A DNA stretch of 38,561 nt from positions 1-38,561 of the forward strand of contig JAUIEF010000028.1 of assembly GCA_030428785.1 (NCBI GenBank). Reading direction: 5' to 3'. Made by a program: the position numbers and the translations under genes. The stretch is from a bacterium. GTDB taxonomy: Bacteria; Planctomycetota; B15-G4. Each line of letters opens with the position of its first letter. Position 1 is the first letter of the stretch. The notes beneath the pieces were generated by a model. The model was not told the DNA's origin. It did not search any database and saw nothing but the letters and a program-made list of their open reading frames with translations. Positions 20,173 to 28,891 of the stretch are shown piece by piece.

Positions 20173-22098
20173 TCAGCCCTCACCGAGCGCCGCGCGCGCC
20201 TCGTCCGCGAAGCGGTTCACGCCGCCGCGCGCGAGCTGCTCGCGCAGCCGCTCGGCCGCGTCCGGCGCGCCGTCCGCGAGGTCGAGCAGCGCGTCGAGGG
20301 TGAGCGCCTCGACGTCCCGTGACGGGTGCTCCGCCGCGCGCGCCGCGAGGGCCCGCGCGGCCCCGCCCAGCCCGGCGCCGCGGAAGAGCACGGCCGCCGC
20401 GATCTCGGTGAGCGGCCGGCACGCGCGCGGCAGGCCGAGCACCGTGCCGCAGGGTGGTGTCACGGGCAGGTCGTCCGCGCCGGGGAGCGCGCCCGCGCGC
20501 AGGCGCGCCTCGAGGTCGTGCCGCGCGAGGAAGGCGTCGTCGACCGCGGCCGCGCGCACGTAGACCGCCTCGCTCGTGCCGAGCCGCACGAGCCGCCAGT
20601 CGTCGCGTCGCAGGAGACGCACCGACAACGGGCAGGCCATGGGCACGAGCGCCGCGTCGAGCCCGTGCCGGTCGCAGAGGCGGTCGAACGCGAGCGGGTC
20701 CTCCATGGACACCGCGGACATGACGTCCTGGAACCACGCCGTCGGGTAGCCGTGCGTGTTGCCGTTCGTCGACGCGGCCTGCTCGGGCCAGCGCCGCCCG
20801 GTGAACGTGCTCCCGTAGCGGAAGGCCGTGAACACGCCGACGGTCGGCAGCTCCTCGGCGAAGAAGTCGATGCCCCGGTCCGGGTAGGCGACGGTCGACA
20901 CGCCGGTCCCCCACTCGCGCTCGAGGCCGTCGTGCACGGACGTGGCGTCCGTGACCTCGCCGAGCGCGACGACGACCGCGAACGCGACGGGCAGCACGAG
21001 CCCCGGCACGCGCGGTCCCAGCCGCGCGGACGCGAGCCCGGCGACGACGGGCCCCGCCGCCACGGCGAAGAGCGCGATGCTCCGGTGCAGCGAGCGGCTC
21101 ATGACCGCGAACTGGACGACGAGCAGCACGAGCGGCCAGCCGAGGCGCTTCCACGCGTCGCCGGACGTCGCGGGCGCCGCGGACGCCGCGGTCGTCGGGT
21201 CGGCATCACCGCTCGAGGCCGCCCCGCCGCGTCGCCGCCCGGCGAGCGCCGACCACGCGAGCACGACCGCCGCCGCCCCGAGCAGCACGAAGAAGGCCGC
21301 GCGGTCGTACGAGCCGCGCGGGTCGGGCGCGAAGGTCGGCCGGAACTCCTCGATGGTCGAGGTGTAGAAGTCCCGGTGCTCGGAGAGGTCCTCGAGGATC
21401 GCGAACGGGTGGAGGAAGCCCGCGACGCCCGACGGGTTCAGGAAGCACGCGAGCACCATCGCGAGCGCGAGCCCCGCGAACCGCAGGCCGGTCGCGCGCC
21501 CGGCCCGCCCGCGCAGCAGGTGTCCCGCCGCCACCGCCCCCACCGTGAGGTACCCCAGCAGGAAGTACCCGTGGACGTTCACCCACAGGACCTGGAGCGG
21601 CAGGAGCCGGCGTGCGGCGCGCCGACCGTCGGCCCGCGCGACGAGCACGACGTGCACGACGACCGCGAGGAGCAGGAGGCTCAGCAGGCCGGGCCGGAAC
21701 AGGAAGCGCGAGCGCATCGCGACGAGCGCGAGCGTGAGCACGAGCAGCGTCATGCCCGGCGACGCGCCGAGCCCGCGCGCCGTCGCCCAGAGCACCGCGA
21801 AGAGCGCGAGGATCCACAGGACGCGCAGCGCGACGACGGCGTCCGCGCCGGCCCCGTCCCACACGAGGTGCGCGAGCACCTGGAAGCCCCACTTGTCGTG
21901 CACGGACGGGTGGTCGCCGTGGATGGGCGACAGGACGTTCGTCGTCGGGACCTCGCCGTGCTCGAGGATCCACTCGCCGGTGCGCGCGTGGAGCCCGAGG
22001 TCGAGGTTGTGCACGCGGAAGGTCCCCGCGACCGCCGCGAGCGCCAGGAGCACCGCGAAGGCGAGGCGCGCGCGCGTCGGTGAGGGGCCGCCGTCCAT
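20173..22098 (-). CDS. Polytopic membrane protein, possibly glycosyltransferase-like
   Basis: A 641-residue protein with about ten hydrophobic helices in the first ~420 residues and a soluble C-terminal region. The start of the mature part, LDLGLHARTGEWILEHGEVP, and the later VLWVNVHGYFLLGYL resemble the first loop and a mid-protein segment of GT-C fold membrane glycosyltransferase-like proteins, including a D.xxH pattern. I do not see enough of the family to name a donor or acceptor. The C-terminus is Ala/Arg/Leu-rich helical repeat sequence. It is convergent with the O-antigen-ligase-like gene, which suggests but does not prove a shared role in envelope glycan assembly. The ATG at 22098 follows a TATGAT box by 8 nt, so the transcript may be leaderless. 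Confidence 0.6.
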   Translation of the reverse strand: MDGGPSPTRARLAFAVLLALAAVAGTFRVHNLDLGLHARTGEWILEHGEVPTTNVLSPIHGDHPSVHDKWGFQVLAHLVWDGAGADAVVALRVLWILALFAVLWATARGLGASPGMTLLVLTLALVAMRSRFLFRPGLLSLLLLAVVVHVVLVARADGRRAARRLLPLQVLWVNVHGYFLLGYLTVGAVAAGHLLRGRAGRATGLRFAGLALAMVLACFLNPSGVAGFLHPFAILEDLSEHRDFYTSTIEEFRPTFAPDPRGSYDRAAFFVLLGAAAVVLAWSALAGRRRGGAASSGDADPTTAASAAPATSGDAWKRLGWPLVLLVVQFAVMSRSLHRSIALFAVAAGPVVAGLASARLGPRVPGLVLPVAFAVVVALGEVTDATSVHDGLEREWGTGVSTVAYPDRGIDFFAEELPTVGVFTAFRYGSTFTGRRWPEQAASTNGNTHGYPTAWFQDVMSAVSMEDPLAFDRLCDRHGLDAALVPMACPLSVRLLRRDDWRLVRLGTSEAVYVRAAAVDDAFLARHDLEARLRAGALPGADDLPVTPPCGTVLGLPRACRPLTEIAAAVLFRGAGLGGAARALAARAAEHPSRDVEALTLDALLDLADGAPDAAERLREQLARGGVNRFADEARAALGEG

Positions 22099-22106
22099 GG
22101 GCGCGG

Positions 22107-22112
22107 ATCATA
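22107..22112 (-). promoter_or_regulatory. -10 box TATGAT inside an inverted repeat, leaderless arrangement
   Basis: TATGAT (minus strand) lies 8 nt before the ATG at 22098, so transcription would start at or next to the start codon. It is framed by a perfect 7-bp inverted repeat GGGCGCG/CGCGCCC (22099-22119). The repeat could be an operator or a terminator for the upstream protease gene. No -35 is convincing. Confidence 0.4.
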
Positions 22113-22133
22113 CGCGCCCGGAGCGCGCCTCCC

Positions 22134-23852
22134 TCAGTCGAGCTCCCGGACGCGCACCTCGTAGCGACCGTATCGGTGGAGCTTGTTGCGCGTGCGCACG
22201 AGGAAGCGCCAGGTGCCCGTCTCGTGGACGACGATGTCGGAGATCCGCGCGTTGCGGCCGGCGCCGGAGTCGTCGTCGCGCGCGACGCGCTTCCCGGACG
22301 GGTCGAAGAGCACGAGCAGGGGGTCCGCCTGCGTGCCGGCGTCGCCCGCGCCGCCGGGGTAGCGCGTCTCGACCTCGACGCGCTGCCCCGCGACGAGGTC
22401 CACGGCGAACCAGTCGCGGTCCTTCGGCCCGGGGCCCGGGCCGTCGGCGTCCGGCGCGTAGAGCGTGTGCACCGCGTCCGGCGCCCAGACGTCGTCGCTG
22501 AGCAGCGCGACGGGCGTCGCGTCCTCGGGGTCGCCGTCCGGCTCGAAGGCGTCCGCCCAGAAGTCGAGCGCGCGGTCCTCGTAGACGTCGACGAGGCGCG
22601 AGTACTCGGGCTCGGCGTAGGCCTCGAGCCAGGCGTCCCACGCGTGGTTCACGTTGACCTTGCGCGCGCGGCGGAGCGGCCCGGCGAGCACGTCCCAGAG
22701 CGCCTGCGTCGGCGTGAGGCCGTCGACGTCCGCGCCCGTCGCCATGAGGTCGTCGTCGAAGCCCGCGTCCTCCGCGGACGTCCCGTCGAGCAGGTCGTAG
22801 AGCACGCAGGCCACGGCGATCTCGTCGGCCGCGCCGGTGCTCACCTCGTCGTAGGGCGCGGCGGTCTCGAGGTCGAGCGCGAGCTGCGCGCCGCCGACCT
22901 GCGCGCTCCCGTTCGCGTCGACGTAGCACGCGGGCTGACCGAGCCGGTCGAGCACGATGCCCGCGAAGGCCGTCGCCCAGCCCTCGCCGAACGCGAGCCG
23001 GAGGTCCTGGTCGCTGTCGCCGAAGAAGTGGATGCCGCCCGGGTTGTCGCTGTCGCTGTAGACGTTGTGCACGAGGTGGCCGACCTCGTGCAGGATGACG
23101 GCGTCGTCGTAGCCGTCGCTCGTGGCGATCCACGCGCGGCGCCCGATCGCGAACGAGCCCGTCGGGCTCGGCCAGGCGAGGCGCAGCGAGCGGCCGCGCT
23201 TCGTGAAGCCCACCTCGGGGCCCGTCACGTACTCGAAGGCGGCGACCGCGAGGTCGAGCACGTTGAACGGGTTGCCCTCGCGACCGGAGACGTCCGTCTT
23301 GAGCACGGTCGTCGTGCCGACGTCGACGTCCGTGCCGACGGGGTGCCCGGGGACGTCGGGCGCGAAGGCGGCGTAGACGGACGCGCCGGGCGAGACGACG
23401 CGCAGACGCGGGAACGGCTTCTCGGCGCGGGCGCGCGTCCGGGTGTCCGCCTCGACGCGCACGGCGAGGTCGACGGTCGGCCGCTTGCTGCGGCAGGCGA
23501 CGGCGAACTCGCCCTCGTCGTCGGTCGCGCCGCGGCCGAGCACCTTGCCGGTGGCCGCGTCCGTCACGACGACGTCGGCCCAGCGCACGGGGCGCAGCGG
23601 GTCCTCGCCGGTCCAGCCGTCCTCGTCCCAGGCCTTGTCCTCGTACTCGAAGCGGCCGGTGACGAGGAACTCCTGCGCGACGGCGGGCGGCGCGACGACG
23701 GCCGCGAGGAGCGCCGCCGAGGCGACGGGCGCGGGCGTCGGCGACGCGGGCGGCGCCGCGACGACGGGCGCGCCCCATCCGAGGACCGCCGTGAGGAGCG
23801 AGGCGGCCGCGCGCAGACGGCGGCCGGGGAGCCGGGACGCGGAGCGGGACAT
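22134..23852 (-). CDS. Secreted HExxH metalloprotease, cassette copy 1
   Basis: A 572-residue protein with a long Arg-rich N-terminus and hydrophobic export segment ending near VAQ (residue ~60). A beta-sandwich follows (FLVTGRFEYEDKAWDEDGWTG..., ~62-135). The zinc site is HEVGH at 255-259, followed by a Ser/Asp-rich stretch (VYSDSDNPGGIHFFGDSDQD) and FGEGWATAF with E290 as likely third ligand. The C-terminus (~440-570) looks like a pre-peptidase C-terminal (PPC) beta domain (DRDWFAVDLVAGQRVEVETR, GTWRFLVRTRNK). It is a close architectural match to the protein at 24722-26998, which has a longer C-terminal tail. The gene starts 3 nt after the stop of its small partner gene, so the two are coupled. 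No catalytic residue of the HExxH motif is missing. Substrate unknown. Confidence 0.75.
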   Translation of the reverse strand: MSRSASRLPGRRLRAAASLLTAVLGWGAPVVAAPPASPTPAPVASAALLAAVVAPPAVAQEFLVTGRFEYEDKAWDEDGWTGEDPLRPVRWADVVVTDAATGKVLGRGATDDEGEFAVACRSKRPTVDLAVRVEADTRTRARAEKPFPRLRVVSPGASVYAAFAPDVPGHPVGTDVDVGTTTVLKTDVSGREGNPFNVLDLAVAAFEYVTGPEVGFTKRGRSLRLAWPSPTGSFAIGRRAWIATSDGYDDAVILHEVGHLVHNVYSDSDNPGGIHFFGDSDQDLRLAFGEGWATAFAGIVLDRLGQPACYVDANGSAQVGGAQLALDLETAAPYDEVSTGAADEIAVACVLYDLLDGTSAEDAGFDDDLMATGADVDGLTPTQALWDVLAGPLRRARKVNVNHAWDAWLEAYAEPEYSRLVDVYEDRALDFWADAFEPDGDPEDATPVALLSDDVWAPDAVHTLYAPDADGPGPGPKDRDWFAVDLVAGQRVEVETRYPGGAGDAGTQADPLLVLFDPSGKRVARDDDSGAGRNARISDIVVHETGTWRFLVRTRNKLHRYGRYEVRVRELD

Positions 23853-23855
23853 GGG

Positions 23856-24488
23856 TCAGCGACCGCTCCGGTGGAGCACGGGCAGCGGCGCGACGCGCGA
23901 CCGCGCGCCGGTCTCCCGGTCGACGAGCACGGCGTCGGGGCGCGCCGCGGGCGCGGCGCCGAGACGCGCGGACCGCCGGACGACGATCGGCGCGCCGCCG
24001 GGGAGCCGGCCCTCGACGACGAGCGCGAGCTCGCCCGCGGGGTCACCGCGACGCGTCACGGGGAGGTCGACGACCGTGGCCTCGCCCGCGCGCGGGTCGG
24101 CCGCGCCGGAGGTCGGGCCGTCGGCGACGACGCCCGGCGGCAGCTCGAGCCGCCACGCGAGCGCGTCGAGCGCGAGGACCGGCCGGAGCTGCAGGCGCAG
24201 GTCGAGCCGCCCGTCGGCGTCCGGCGTCGGGACGACCTCGAAGCCCACCTCGACCGGCGCGCCGGGCTTGCAGGCGCGCGCCTCGAGCACCTCGACGACG
24301 GGCCCGGCCGCGACGTGGTGCAGGACGTCGACGCTCGGGGCGGCACGGGCCGCGACGGGCGCGGGGCGCCGGACGTCGGCGGCCGGGGCGGGCCGGGCGG
24401 CGGGCGCGTCCCGATCCGGACCGCGTCCCGCGGGGACGCCGGCCAGGGTGAGGACGAGCAGCGTGAGGAGGACCGGGGTGCGCGTCAT
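23856..24488 (-). CDS. Small secreted partner protein, cassette copy 1
   Basis: A 210-residue protein with a signal peptide (MTRTPVLLTLLVLTLAGVPAG), a Pro/Ala-rich linker (DVRRPAPVAARAAP) and a beta-rich domain with one conserved cysteine (ARACKPGAPVEVGFEV). I do not recognise the family. It shares a set of landmarks with the 205-residue protein at 27003-27620: DVxRPAPV, xCKPxxPxEV, LxALxWxLxLPxxxV, xxVxLPV and the C-terminal LPxxHRxGR. It is always the upstream gene of the HExxH protease, with 3 nt between them. A role as propeptide, inhibitor, chaperone or substrate of the protease is possible; the sequence does not decide. GGGAG shortly before the ATG is the likely ribosome binding site. 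Confidence 0.65.
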   Translation of the reverse strand: MTRTPVLLTLLVLTLAGVPAGRGPDRDAPAARPAPAADVRRPAPVAARAAPSVDVLHHVAAGPVVEVLEARACKPGAPVEVGFEVVPTPDADGRLDLRLQLRPVLALDALAWRLELPPGVVADGPTSGAADPRAGEATVVDLPVTRRGDPAGELALVVEGRLPGGAPIVVRRSARLGAAPAARPDAVLVDRETGARSRVAPLPVLHRSGR

Positions 24489-24694
24489 GGGGCTCCCGCG
24501 CGGGGTCCGGGACCTCCCGGACGGATGCGCGTGACCCCATGGATCGGCGCGGACGCATCAACCGCTGGAGATGCTTTTCCGGAGAACCCGGAAGCGCCAC
24601 GGAACGCCCGCTCCGAGGCGGTCCTCGCACCTCCCCGGTCCGGACGCGCCCCCGCTCGGGGGACGGCCGGGCGCCGCGGGCGGGTGCTCCCCCG

Positions 24695-24716
24695 CCGCGC
24701 GACGCCCGGCGCGCGG
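24695..24716 (-). terminator. Hairpin after protease copy 2
   Basis: CCGCGCG (24695-24701) and CGCGCGG (24710-24716) form a perfect 7-bp stem with an 8-nt loop, 6 nt after the stop of the copy-2 protease on the minus strand. No U-tract follows. The rest of the 233-nt gap up to the copy-1 cassette shows no gene and no convincing promoter. Confidence 0.4.
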
Positions 24717-24721
24717 GGCCG

Positions 24722-26998
24722 TCAGGCCCCGGGGACGACCTCGACGTAGTTCGTCTGCGAGGTCTGGTAGGTGCCCGTCGCGCCCGGGTCATCGGGCACG
24801 AGCACCTGGACGTAGAACGGCACGCCGCAGAACTGGCTGTCCGTGAGCGGGACGGGCATGTCGAGCACGCCGCTCCCCGGGATCCCCGCGAGGAAGATGC
24901 GGTTGATCGTCGGGTAGAGGAAGCCGTCGTCGAAGGGCGCCGACTGGAGCGCGAAGCCCACGAAGATCCAGGCCTGCGCGCCCGGCAGCCCGTTCGTCAT
25001 CTGGAGCTTGAAGCCGGTGCCCGGGATGACGGGCGAGCCCACCGGCGCGAGCGCGGGCGCCCCCACCGAGCCGGACTTCGACACGCCGCCGACGGACGTC
25101 GACGCGAGGTTGCCGCACGGGCTGCCCGCCGGGTCGACGGTCACCTGCACGACGACCGGGTCCGTCGTCGCGCCGAGGTCGTCGGACACCGTGAGCTGGA
25201 TGTCGAAGACCGTCGTCGCGCCGACCGCCGGCGGGTCGAAGGTCACCGACGGCCCGCTCCCGAGGATCGTGCCGCCGCCGAGCGGCGTCCAGGTGTAGGT
25301 GAGCACCTGGCCCGCGTTCGCGTCGGTGGCCGTCGCCGAGAGCATCGACGTCGCGTCGTCCTGGATGGACGGCGGCACCGCCGACGGCCCGCTCGTGATG
25401 ACGGGCAGGAAGTTCTGGAAGTTGTAGGTGATGCGCCACTCGTAGCTGCCGTAGTACCGGATGCTGCTCGTGGTGCGGATGCGCCAGTGCCAGTCGCCGG
25501 TCGAGGGCAGCGTGAAGTTGCTGATGCGCGCGTTGCGCCCCGTGCCGCCGGACTCCTCATTGGCCTGCAGCACGACGTCCTCGTCCCACAGCGTGAGGTT
25601 CGTGTCGCACTGCGTGTCGGCGTCCGAGGCGTTGCCCGGGTAGCGGGTCTCGATGGTGACGCGCGAGCCCTGGACCATCGGGGCCGAGTACCAGTCGAAG
25701 TCGCCGTCGCCGGGCGACGGCGGGGACGCGTCCGAGCTGTAGAGCGTGCGCGTCGCCGACCAGCCCGTCGGCGCGGAGACCGCGACGGGCTGCGCGAAGA
25801 CGTCGTTCGGCTCGTCCGAGTCCTCGTAGAAGCGGATGCGGTGGTCGTCGAAGATGTCGCGCATCTCCGTGTACATCGCGCCCGCGCCGTGCTCGCTGAA
25901 CCAGCCGTCCCACGCCCGGTTGATCGTCAGGCTCGGGGCGACGTCGATCGGCCCCTCGAAGACGTCCCACCACGCGCGGTGCACGTTGAGGCCGTTGATG
26001 GTCACCGTGGAGTCGAAGGCGTCGTCGTCGGAGCCGCCGCTCTGATCGTTGCTGTTCTCGTCGTCGAGGATGTCGAACAACGTGCAGGCCACGGACACCT
26101 CGTCCGCCGCGCCGAAGGAGTCGCCCGCGTACGGCGAGGTCTCCTCGAGTCGCAGCCGGAGCTGCACGCCGCCGGTCTGCGACGAGCCGTTCGCGTCCAT
26201 GTAGTGGCCCGCGCGGCCGATCGACCAGACCATGACGGTCCCGCCGAAGAAGGTCGCGTAGCCCTCGCCCATGGAGAGCCGCGGGTCCTGGTCGCTGTCG
26301 CCGAAGAAGTGGCTGCCGCCGGGGCTGTCGCTGTCCGAGTAGAGGTTGTGGACCACGTGGCCCCACTCGTGGAGCGCGACGGCGTCGTCGTAGCCGTCGT
26401 CGTCGGACATGGTGACCGTCGAGCCGCTCGCGAAGGAGCCGCCGCCGCCCGGCCAGTTGATGCGCACCGTGCCGACGTTCGTGTCGTTGACGAGCGGCCC
26501 GGTGATGTAGCTCCAGGCCTCGACGCCCATGTCGAGCAGGTTGAACGGGTTGCCCTCGTCGCCGCCGGCCAGCGACTTGAGCACGGTCGTCGTGCCGACG
26601 TCGAGCGGGCCCGACGTGTCGTGGCCGTTGAAGACCGGGCTGAACGCCGTGTACTCGGTGTTGCCCGTCGTCGTCGCGCGGATGCGCTGGAACGTCGGGT
26701 GGTTGTTCGTGTCGGCGTTGAGGCGCACGACGACGTTGATCGTCCCGCTGCCGGAGGCCTGGATCGAGAACTCGCCGTTCTCGTCGGTCCAGCCCGTGCC
26801 GAGCACCTGGCTGTTCGTGTTGTTGAGCACGGTGACGTCGCAGTAGCGGATCGGGCGCGGGGCGTCCGAGCCGGACCAGCCGCCGTAGCCCCAGCCCTTG
26901 TCCTCGTACTCGAAGGCGCCGGTCACGGTGAACGTCTGCGCGGAGGCGAGGCCCGCGAGGAGCCCGAGCGCGAGGAGCGTGTGCAGGAAGCGCGTCAT
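24722..26998 (-). CDS. Secreted HExxH metalloprotease, cassette copy 2, with Ig/PKD-like and C-terminal tail domains
   Basis: A 758-residue exported protein (signal MTRFLHTLLALGLLAGLASAQ). Its first ~550 residues follow copy 1 segment by segment: the GAFEYEDKGWGYGGWSG sandwich, EGNPFNLLDMG, DGYDDAVALHEWGH with HEWGH at 210-214, the VVHNLYSDSDSPGGSHFFG stretch, then MGEGYATFFGG and the PPC-like domain. Copy 2 then adds an Ig/PKD-like domain (VLTYTWTPLGGGTILGSGPS...VFDIQLTVSDDLGATTDP) and a C-terminal beta tail (GAQAWIFVGFALQS, SGVLDMPVPL, FYVQVLVPDD, VVPGA). The same kind of tail ends the FG-GAP protein at 30.2 kb. Its codon use is milder than that of copy 1. It starts 4 nt after its small partner, with AAGGGA as ribosome binding site. 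Confidence 0.75.
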   Translation of the reverse strand: MTRFLHTLLALGLLAGLASAQTFTVTGAFEYEDKGWGYGGWSGSDAPRPIRYCDVTVLNNTNSQVLGTGWTDENGEFSIQASGSGTINVVVRLNADTNNHPTFQRIRATTTGNTEYTAFSPVFNGHDTSGPLDVGTTTVLKSLAGGDEGNPFNLLDMGVEAWSYITGPLVNDTNVGTVRINWPGGGGSFASGSTVTMSDDDGYDDAVALHEWGHVVHNLYSDSDSPGGSHFFGDSDQDPRLSMGEGYATFFGGTVMVWSIGRAGHYMDANGSSQTGGVQLRLRLEETSPYAGDSFGAADEVSVACTLFDILDDENSNDQSGGSDDDAFDSTVTINGLNVHRAWWDVFEGPIDVAPSLTINRAWDGWFSEHGAGAMYTEMRDIFDDHRIRFYEDSDEPNDVFAQPVAVSAPTGWSATRTLYSSDASPPSPGDGDFDWYSAPMVQGSRVTIETRYPGNASDADTQCDTNLTLWDEDVVLQANEESGGTGRNARISNFTLPSTGDWHWRIRTTSSIRYYGSYEWRITYNFQNFLPVITSGPSAVPPSIQDDATSMLSATATDANAGQVLTYTWTPLGGGTILGSGPSVTFDPPAVGATTVFDIQLTVSDDLGATTDPVVVQVTVDPAGSPCGNLASTSVGGVSKSGSVGAPALAPVGSPVIPGTGFKLQMTNGLPGAQAWIFVGFALQSAPFDDGFLYPTINRIFLAGIPGSGVLDMPVPLTDSQFCGVPFYVQVLVPDDPGATGTYQTSQTNYVEVVPGA

Positions 26999-27002
26999 CA
27001 GG

Positions 27003-27620
27003 TCACCGTCCCTTCCGGTGCGCCGTGGGCAGCGCGACGAAGGTCGTCGGCGCGCCCGTCTCGGCGTCGGGGGAGACCACGAGCGGCGCCACGAGCGGCG
27101 GCTCGCCCCAGGTGAGGTGCTTCATGACCTCGAACGGCTCGTCGAAGGTCGCGCCCGTCTCGTCGCTGCCCTCGAACACGCCGCGCACGACGAGCGTCGC
27201 CTTGCGGTAGGCGCCGTCGACGGGCAGGGAGACCGCGGTCGTGCCGCGGGTCGTCTCGCCGAGGCCCTCGGCGGCGACGCCGGCGCGCGCGCCGTCCAGC
27301 CGCACGCCGTCCTGCGGGAGCACGAGCTCCCACTCGAGGGCGCGCAGCTCGCGGCGGGGCGTCACGGACCACTCGAGGTCCACGCGCGAGCCCGACGCGG
27401 CGGTCTGCACGAGGCTGACCTCGGCGGGGCCGGTGGGCTTGCAGCTCCGGTCGACGACCGGGGCGGGGCGGGCGACGTCGGGACGTGGGGACGCGTCGGC
27501 GGGCAGCGGGCACGCGGCCGTCGGCGCGGGGGAGGCCGCGGGCGCGGCGGGGTCGGAGAGGGCACCGGGCAGCAGGCAGAGCGCACCTGCACACAGTGCG
27601 GAGACGCACGTACGGATCAT
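27003..27620 (-). CDS. Small secreted partner protein, cassette copy 2
   Basis: A 205-residue protein with a signal peptide (MIRTCVSALCAGALCLLPGAL), then DVARPAPVVDRSCKPTGPAE, a beta domain with LRALEWELVLPQDGV and TTAVSLPVDG, and the C-terminus FVALPTAHRKGR. These features line up in order with the copy-1 partner, although overall identity looks low, so the duplication is not recent. GAGGA lies 7 nt before the ATG. A TATACT box at 27755-27760 could drive the cassette with a ~130-nt leader. I do not recognise a known family. Confidence 0.65.
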   Translation of the reverse strand: MIRTCVSALCAGALCLLPGALSDPAAPAASPAPTAACPLPADASPRPDVARPAPVVDRSCKPTGPAEVSLVQTAASGSRVDLEWSVTPRRELRALEWELVLPQDGVRLDGARAGVAAEGLGETTRGTTAVSLPVDGAYRKATLVVRGVFEGSDETGATFDEPFEVMKHLTWGEPPLVAPLVVSPDAETGAPTTFVALPTAHRKGR

Positions 27621-27930
27621 GGTCCGTCCTCAGCGGGAGGGAGAGTGTCGAGGATCCAGCCCCCGGGACGCGATGGGAGAGAGTCCCGGCGGGCACGGGA
27701 CGCGACGCCGGCCGGAGGGATCGGGTTCGGGAGGCCCGCGAGCGCGTCCTCCTGAGTATAAGCCGCTCCGCGGGGCACCTGGGGCTCTCCTTCGGTCCGG
27801 GAGGCTCGGGACGGCCGTCCGGGCCGTCCCGCCACGGGAGGACGCGCGGTCCGCGGCCCGATCCCGCAGAGGCCCGGCGGCCCGGCGACGCCTGGGCTGG
27901 GGCGCCCCGGCCGGTATCATGCGCGGCCCC
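27621..27930. other. 310-nt divergent intergenic region (cassette 2 / methionine aminopeptidase)
   Basis: No gene is supported. On the minus strand TATACT at 27755-27760 matches the -10 consensus at 5 of 6 positions, but no -35 is clear. On the plus strand TATCAT at 27915-27920 lies just before the aminopeptidase start. Confidence 0.4.
27915..27920 (+). promoter_or_regulatory. -10 box TATCAT close to the methionine aminopeptidase start
   Basis: TATCAT fits the TAnnnT pattern and ends 10 nt before the ATG at 27931. Transcription would begin only a few bases before that ATG, so the mRNA is leaderless or nearly so. The box overlaps an alternative in-frame ATG at 27919, which argues for 27931 as the true start. 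Confidence 0.4.
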
Positions 27931-28818
27931 ATGAGAGTCGACCTGGACAAGTACCGCGAGGCGGGCCGCATCAACGCCGAGGCGCGCCGTCGAGCGCTCG
28001 AGCAGGTGGAGCCCGGCGTCCGCTACGTGGACGTCCTGGACGCCGCCGAGGACTACATCCGCTCGCAGGGCGCCGAGCTGGCCTTCCCGGCCCAGGTCTC
28101 CGTGAACGACGTCGCGGCCCACGACTGCTGCCCGATGGACGACCCCCGCACCTTCGCCGAGGGCGACGTCGTCAAGCTGGACTTCGGGGTGCACGTCGAC
28201 GGCTGCATCGCGGACGGCGCCTCGACCAAGGAGCTCGGCAACCGCTTCGGCCAGCTCCTCGAGGCCTCGCGGCACGCCCTCGAGGCCGCCATCGAGCTCG
28301 TCGGCCCGGGGCGCAGGATCCGCGAGATCGCGACCGCCATCCAGAGCACGATGCGCGAGTTCGACCACCTCCCCGTGGCGAACCTCACGGGCCACGGCAT
28401 CGCGCCCTACACGATCCACTGCTCGCCCTCCATGCCGAACGTCCCCGAGGGGACGTCCGGCGTCCTCAAGGAGGGCATGATGATCTGCATCGAGCCCTTC
28501 GCGACGACCGGCAAGGGCTACGTCGAGGAGCAGGGCCGCGCGGAGGTCTTCGGCGCGCGTCGGAAGCTCAAGGCGCCCAAGCACGTGGACAGCGGCGTCG
28601 TCGACCAGATCGTCGCGCGGCGCGGGCTGCCGTTCAGCCGCCGCGAGCTCCAGAAGGAGCACGGCAAGGACGTCACCGAGCGCAGCCTGCGCGACCTCAC
28701 GCGCGTCGGCGCGGTCTTCGGCTACCCGCCGCTCGTCGAGGCGCCGGGGTCGTTCGTCGCGCAGTTCGAGCACACGATGTTCGTGGGCAAGGACGGCTCC
28801 GAGGTCATGACGCGCTGA
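27931..28818 (+). CDS. map: Methionine aminopeptidase, type II (archaeal-like)
   Basis: A 295-residue enzyme that removes the initiator methionine from new proteins. All five metal ligands can be placed by comparison with Pyrococcus MetAP: D84 and D95 (KLDFGVHVDGCIAD), H155 (NLTGHGIAPYTIH), E188 (CIEPFA) and E280 (FEHTMFVG), plus the catalytic H64 in VAAHDCCP. The segment GKGYVEEQGRAEVFG and the length place it in type II, the archaeal/eukaryotic class without an N-terminal extension, which some bacteria also carry. I chose the ATG at 27931 because the alternative at 27919 lies in the -10 box. It is monocistronic, divergent from the cassette-2 genes and convergent with the hydrolase. Confidence 0.93.
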   Translation: MRVDLDKYREAGRINAEARRRALEQVEPGVRYVDVLDAAEDYIRSQGAELAFPAQVSVNDVAAHDCCPMDDPRTFAEGDVVKLDFGVHVDGCIADGASTKELGNRFGQLLEASRHALEAAIELVGPGRRIREIATAIQSTMREFDHLPVANLTGHGIAPYTIHCSPSMPNVPEGTSGVLKEGMMICIEPFATTGKGYVEEQGRAEVFGARRKLKAPKHVDSGVVDQIVARRGLPFSRRELQKEHGKDVTERSLRDLTRVGAVFGYPPLVEAPGSFVAQFEHTMFVGKDGSEVMTR

Positions 28819-28819
28819 G

Positions 28820-28851
28820 GCGCGCGCGGGCGGCCGGCGACTCGCGCGCGC
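28820..28851. terminator. Inverted repeat between convergent genes
   Basis: GCGCGCGCG (28820-28828) and CGCGCGCGC (28843-28851) form a perfect 9-bp stem with a 14-nt loop directly after the aminopeptidase stop. It lies 40 nt from the hydrolase stop on the other strand. Alternating GC sequence could also pair in other registers. Confidence 0.4.
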
Positions 28852-28891
28852 GGAGCCCGGTCGGCCGCTTCCCGCCTCTCACGGCGCGCGG

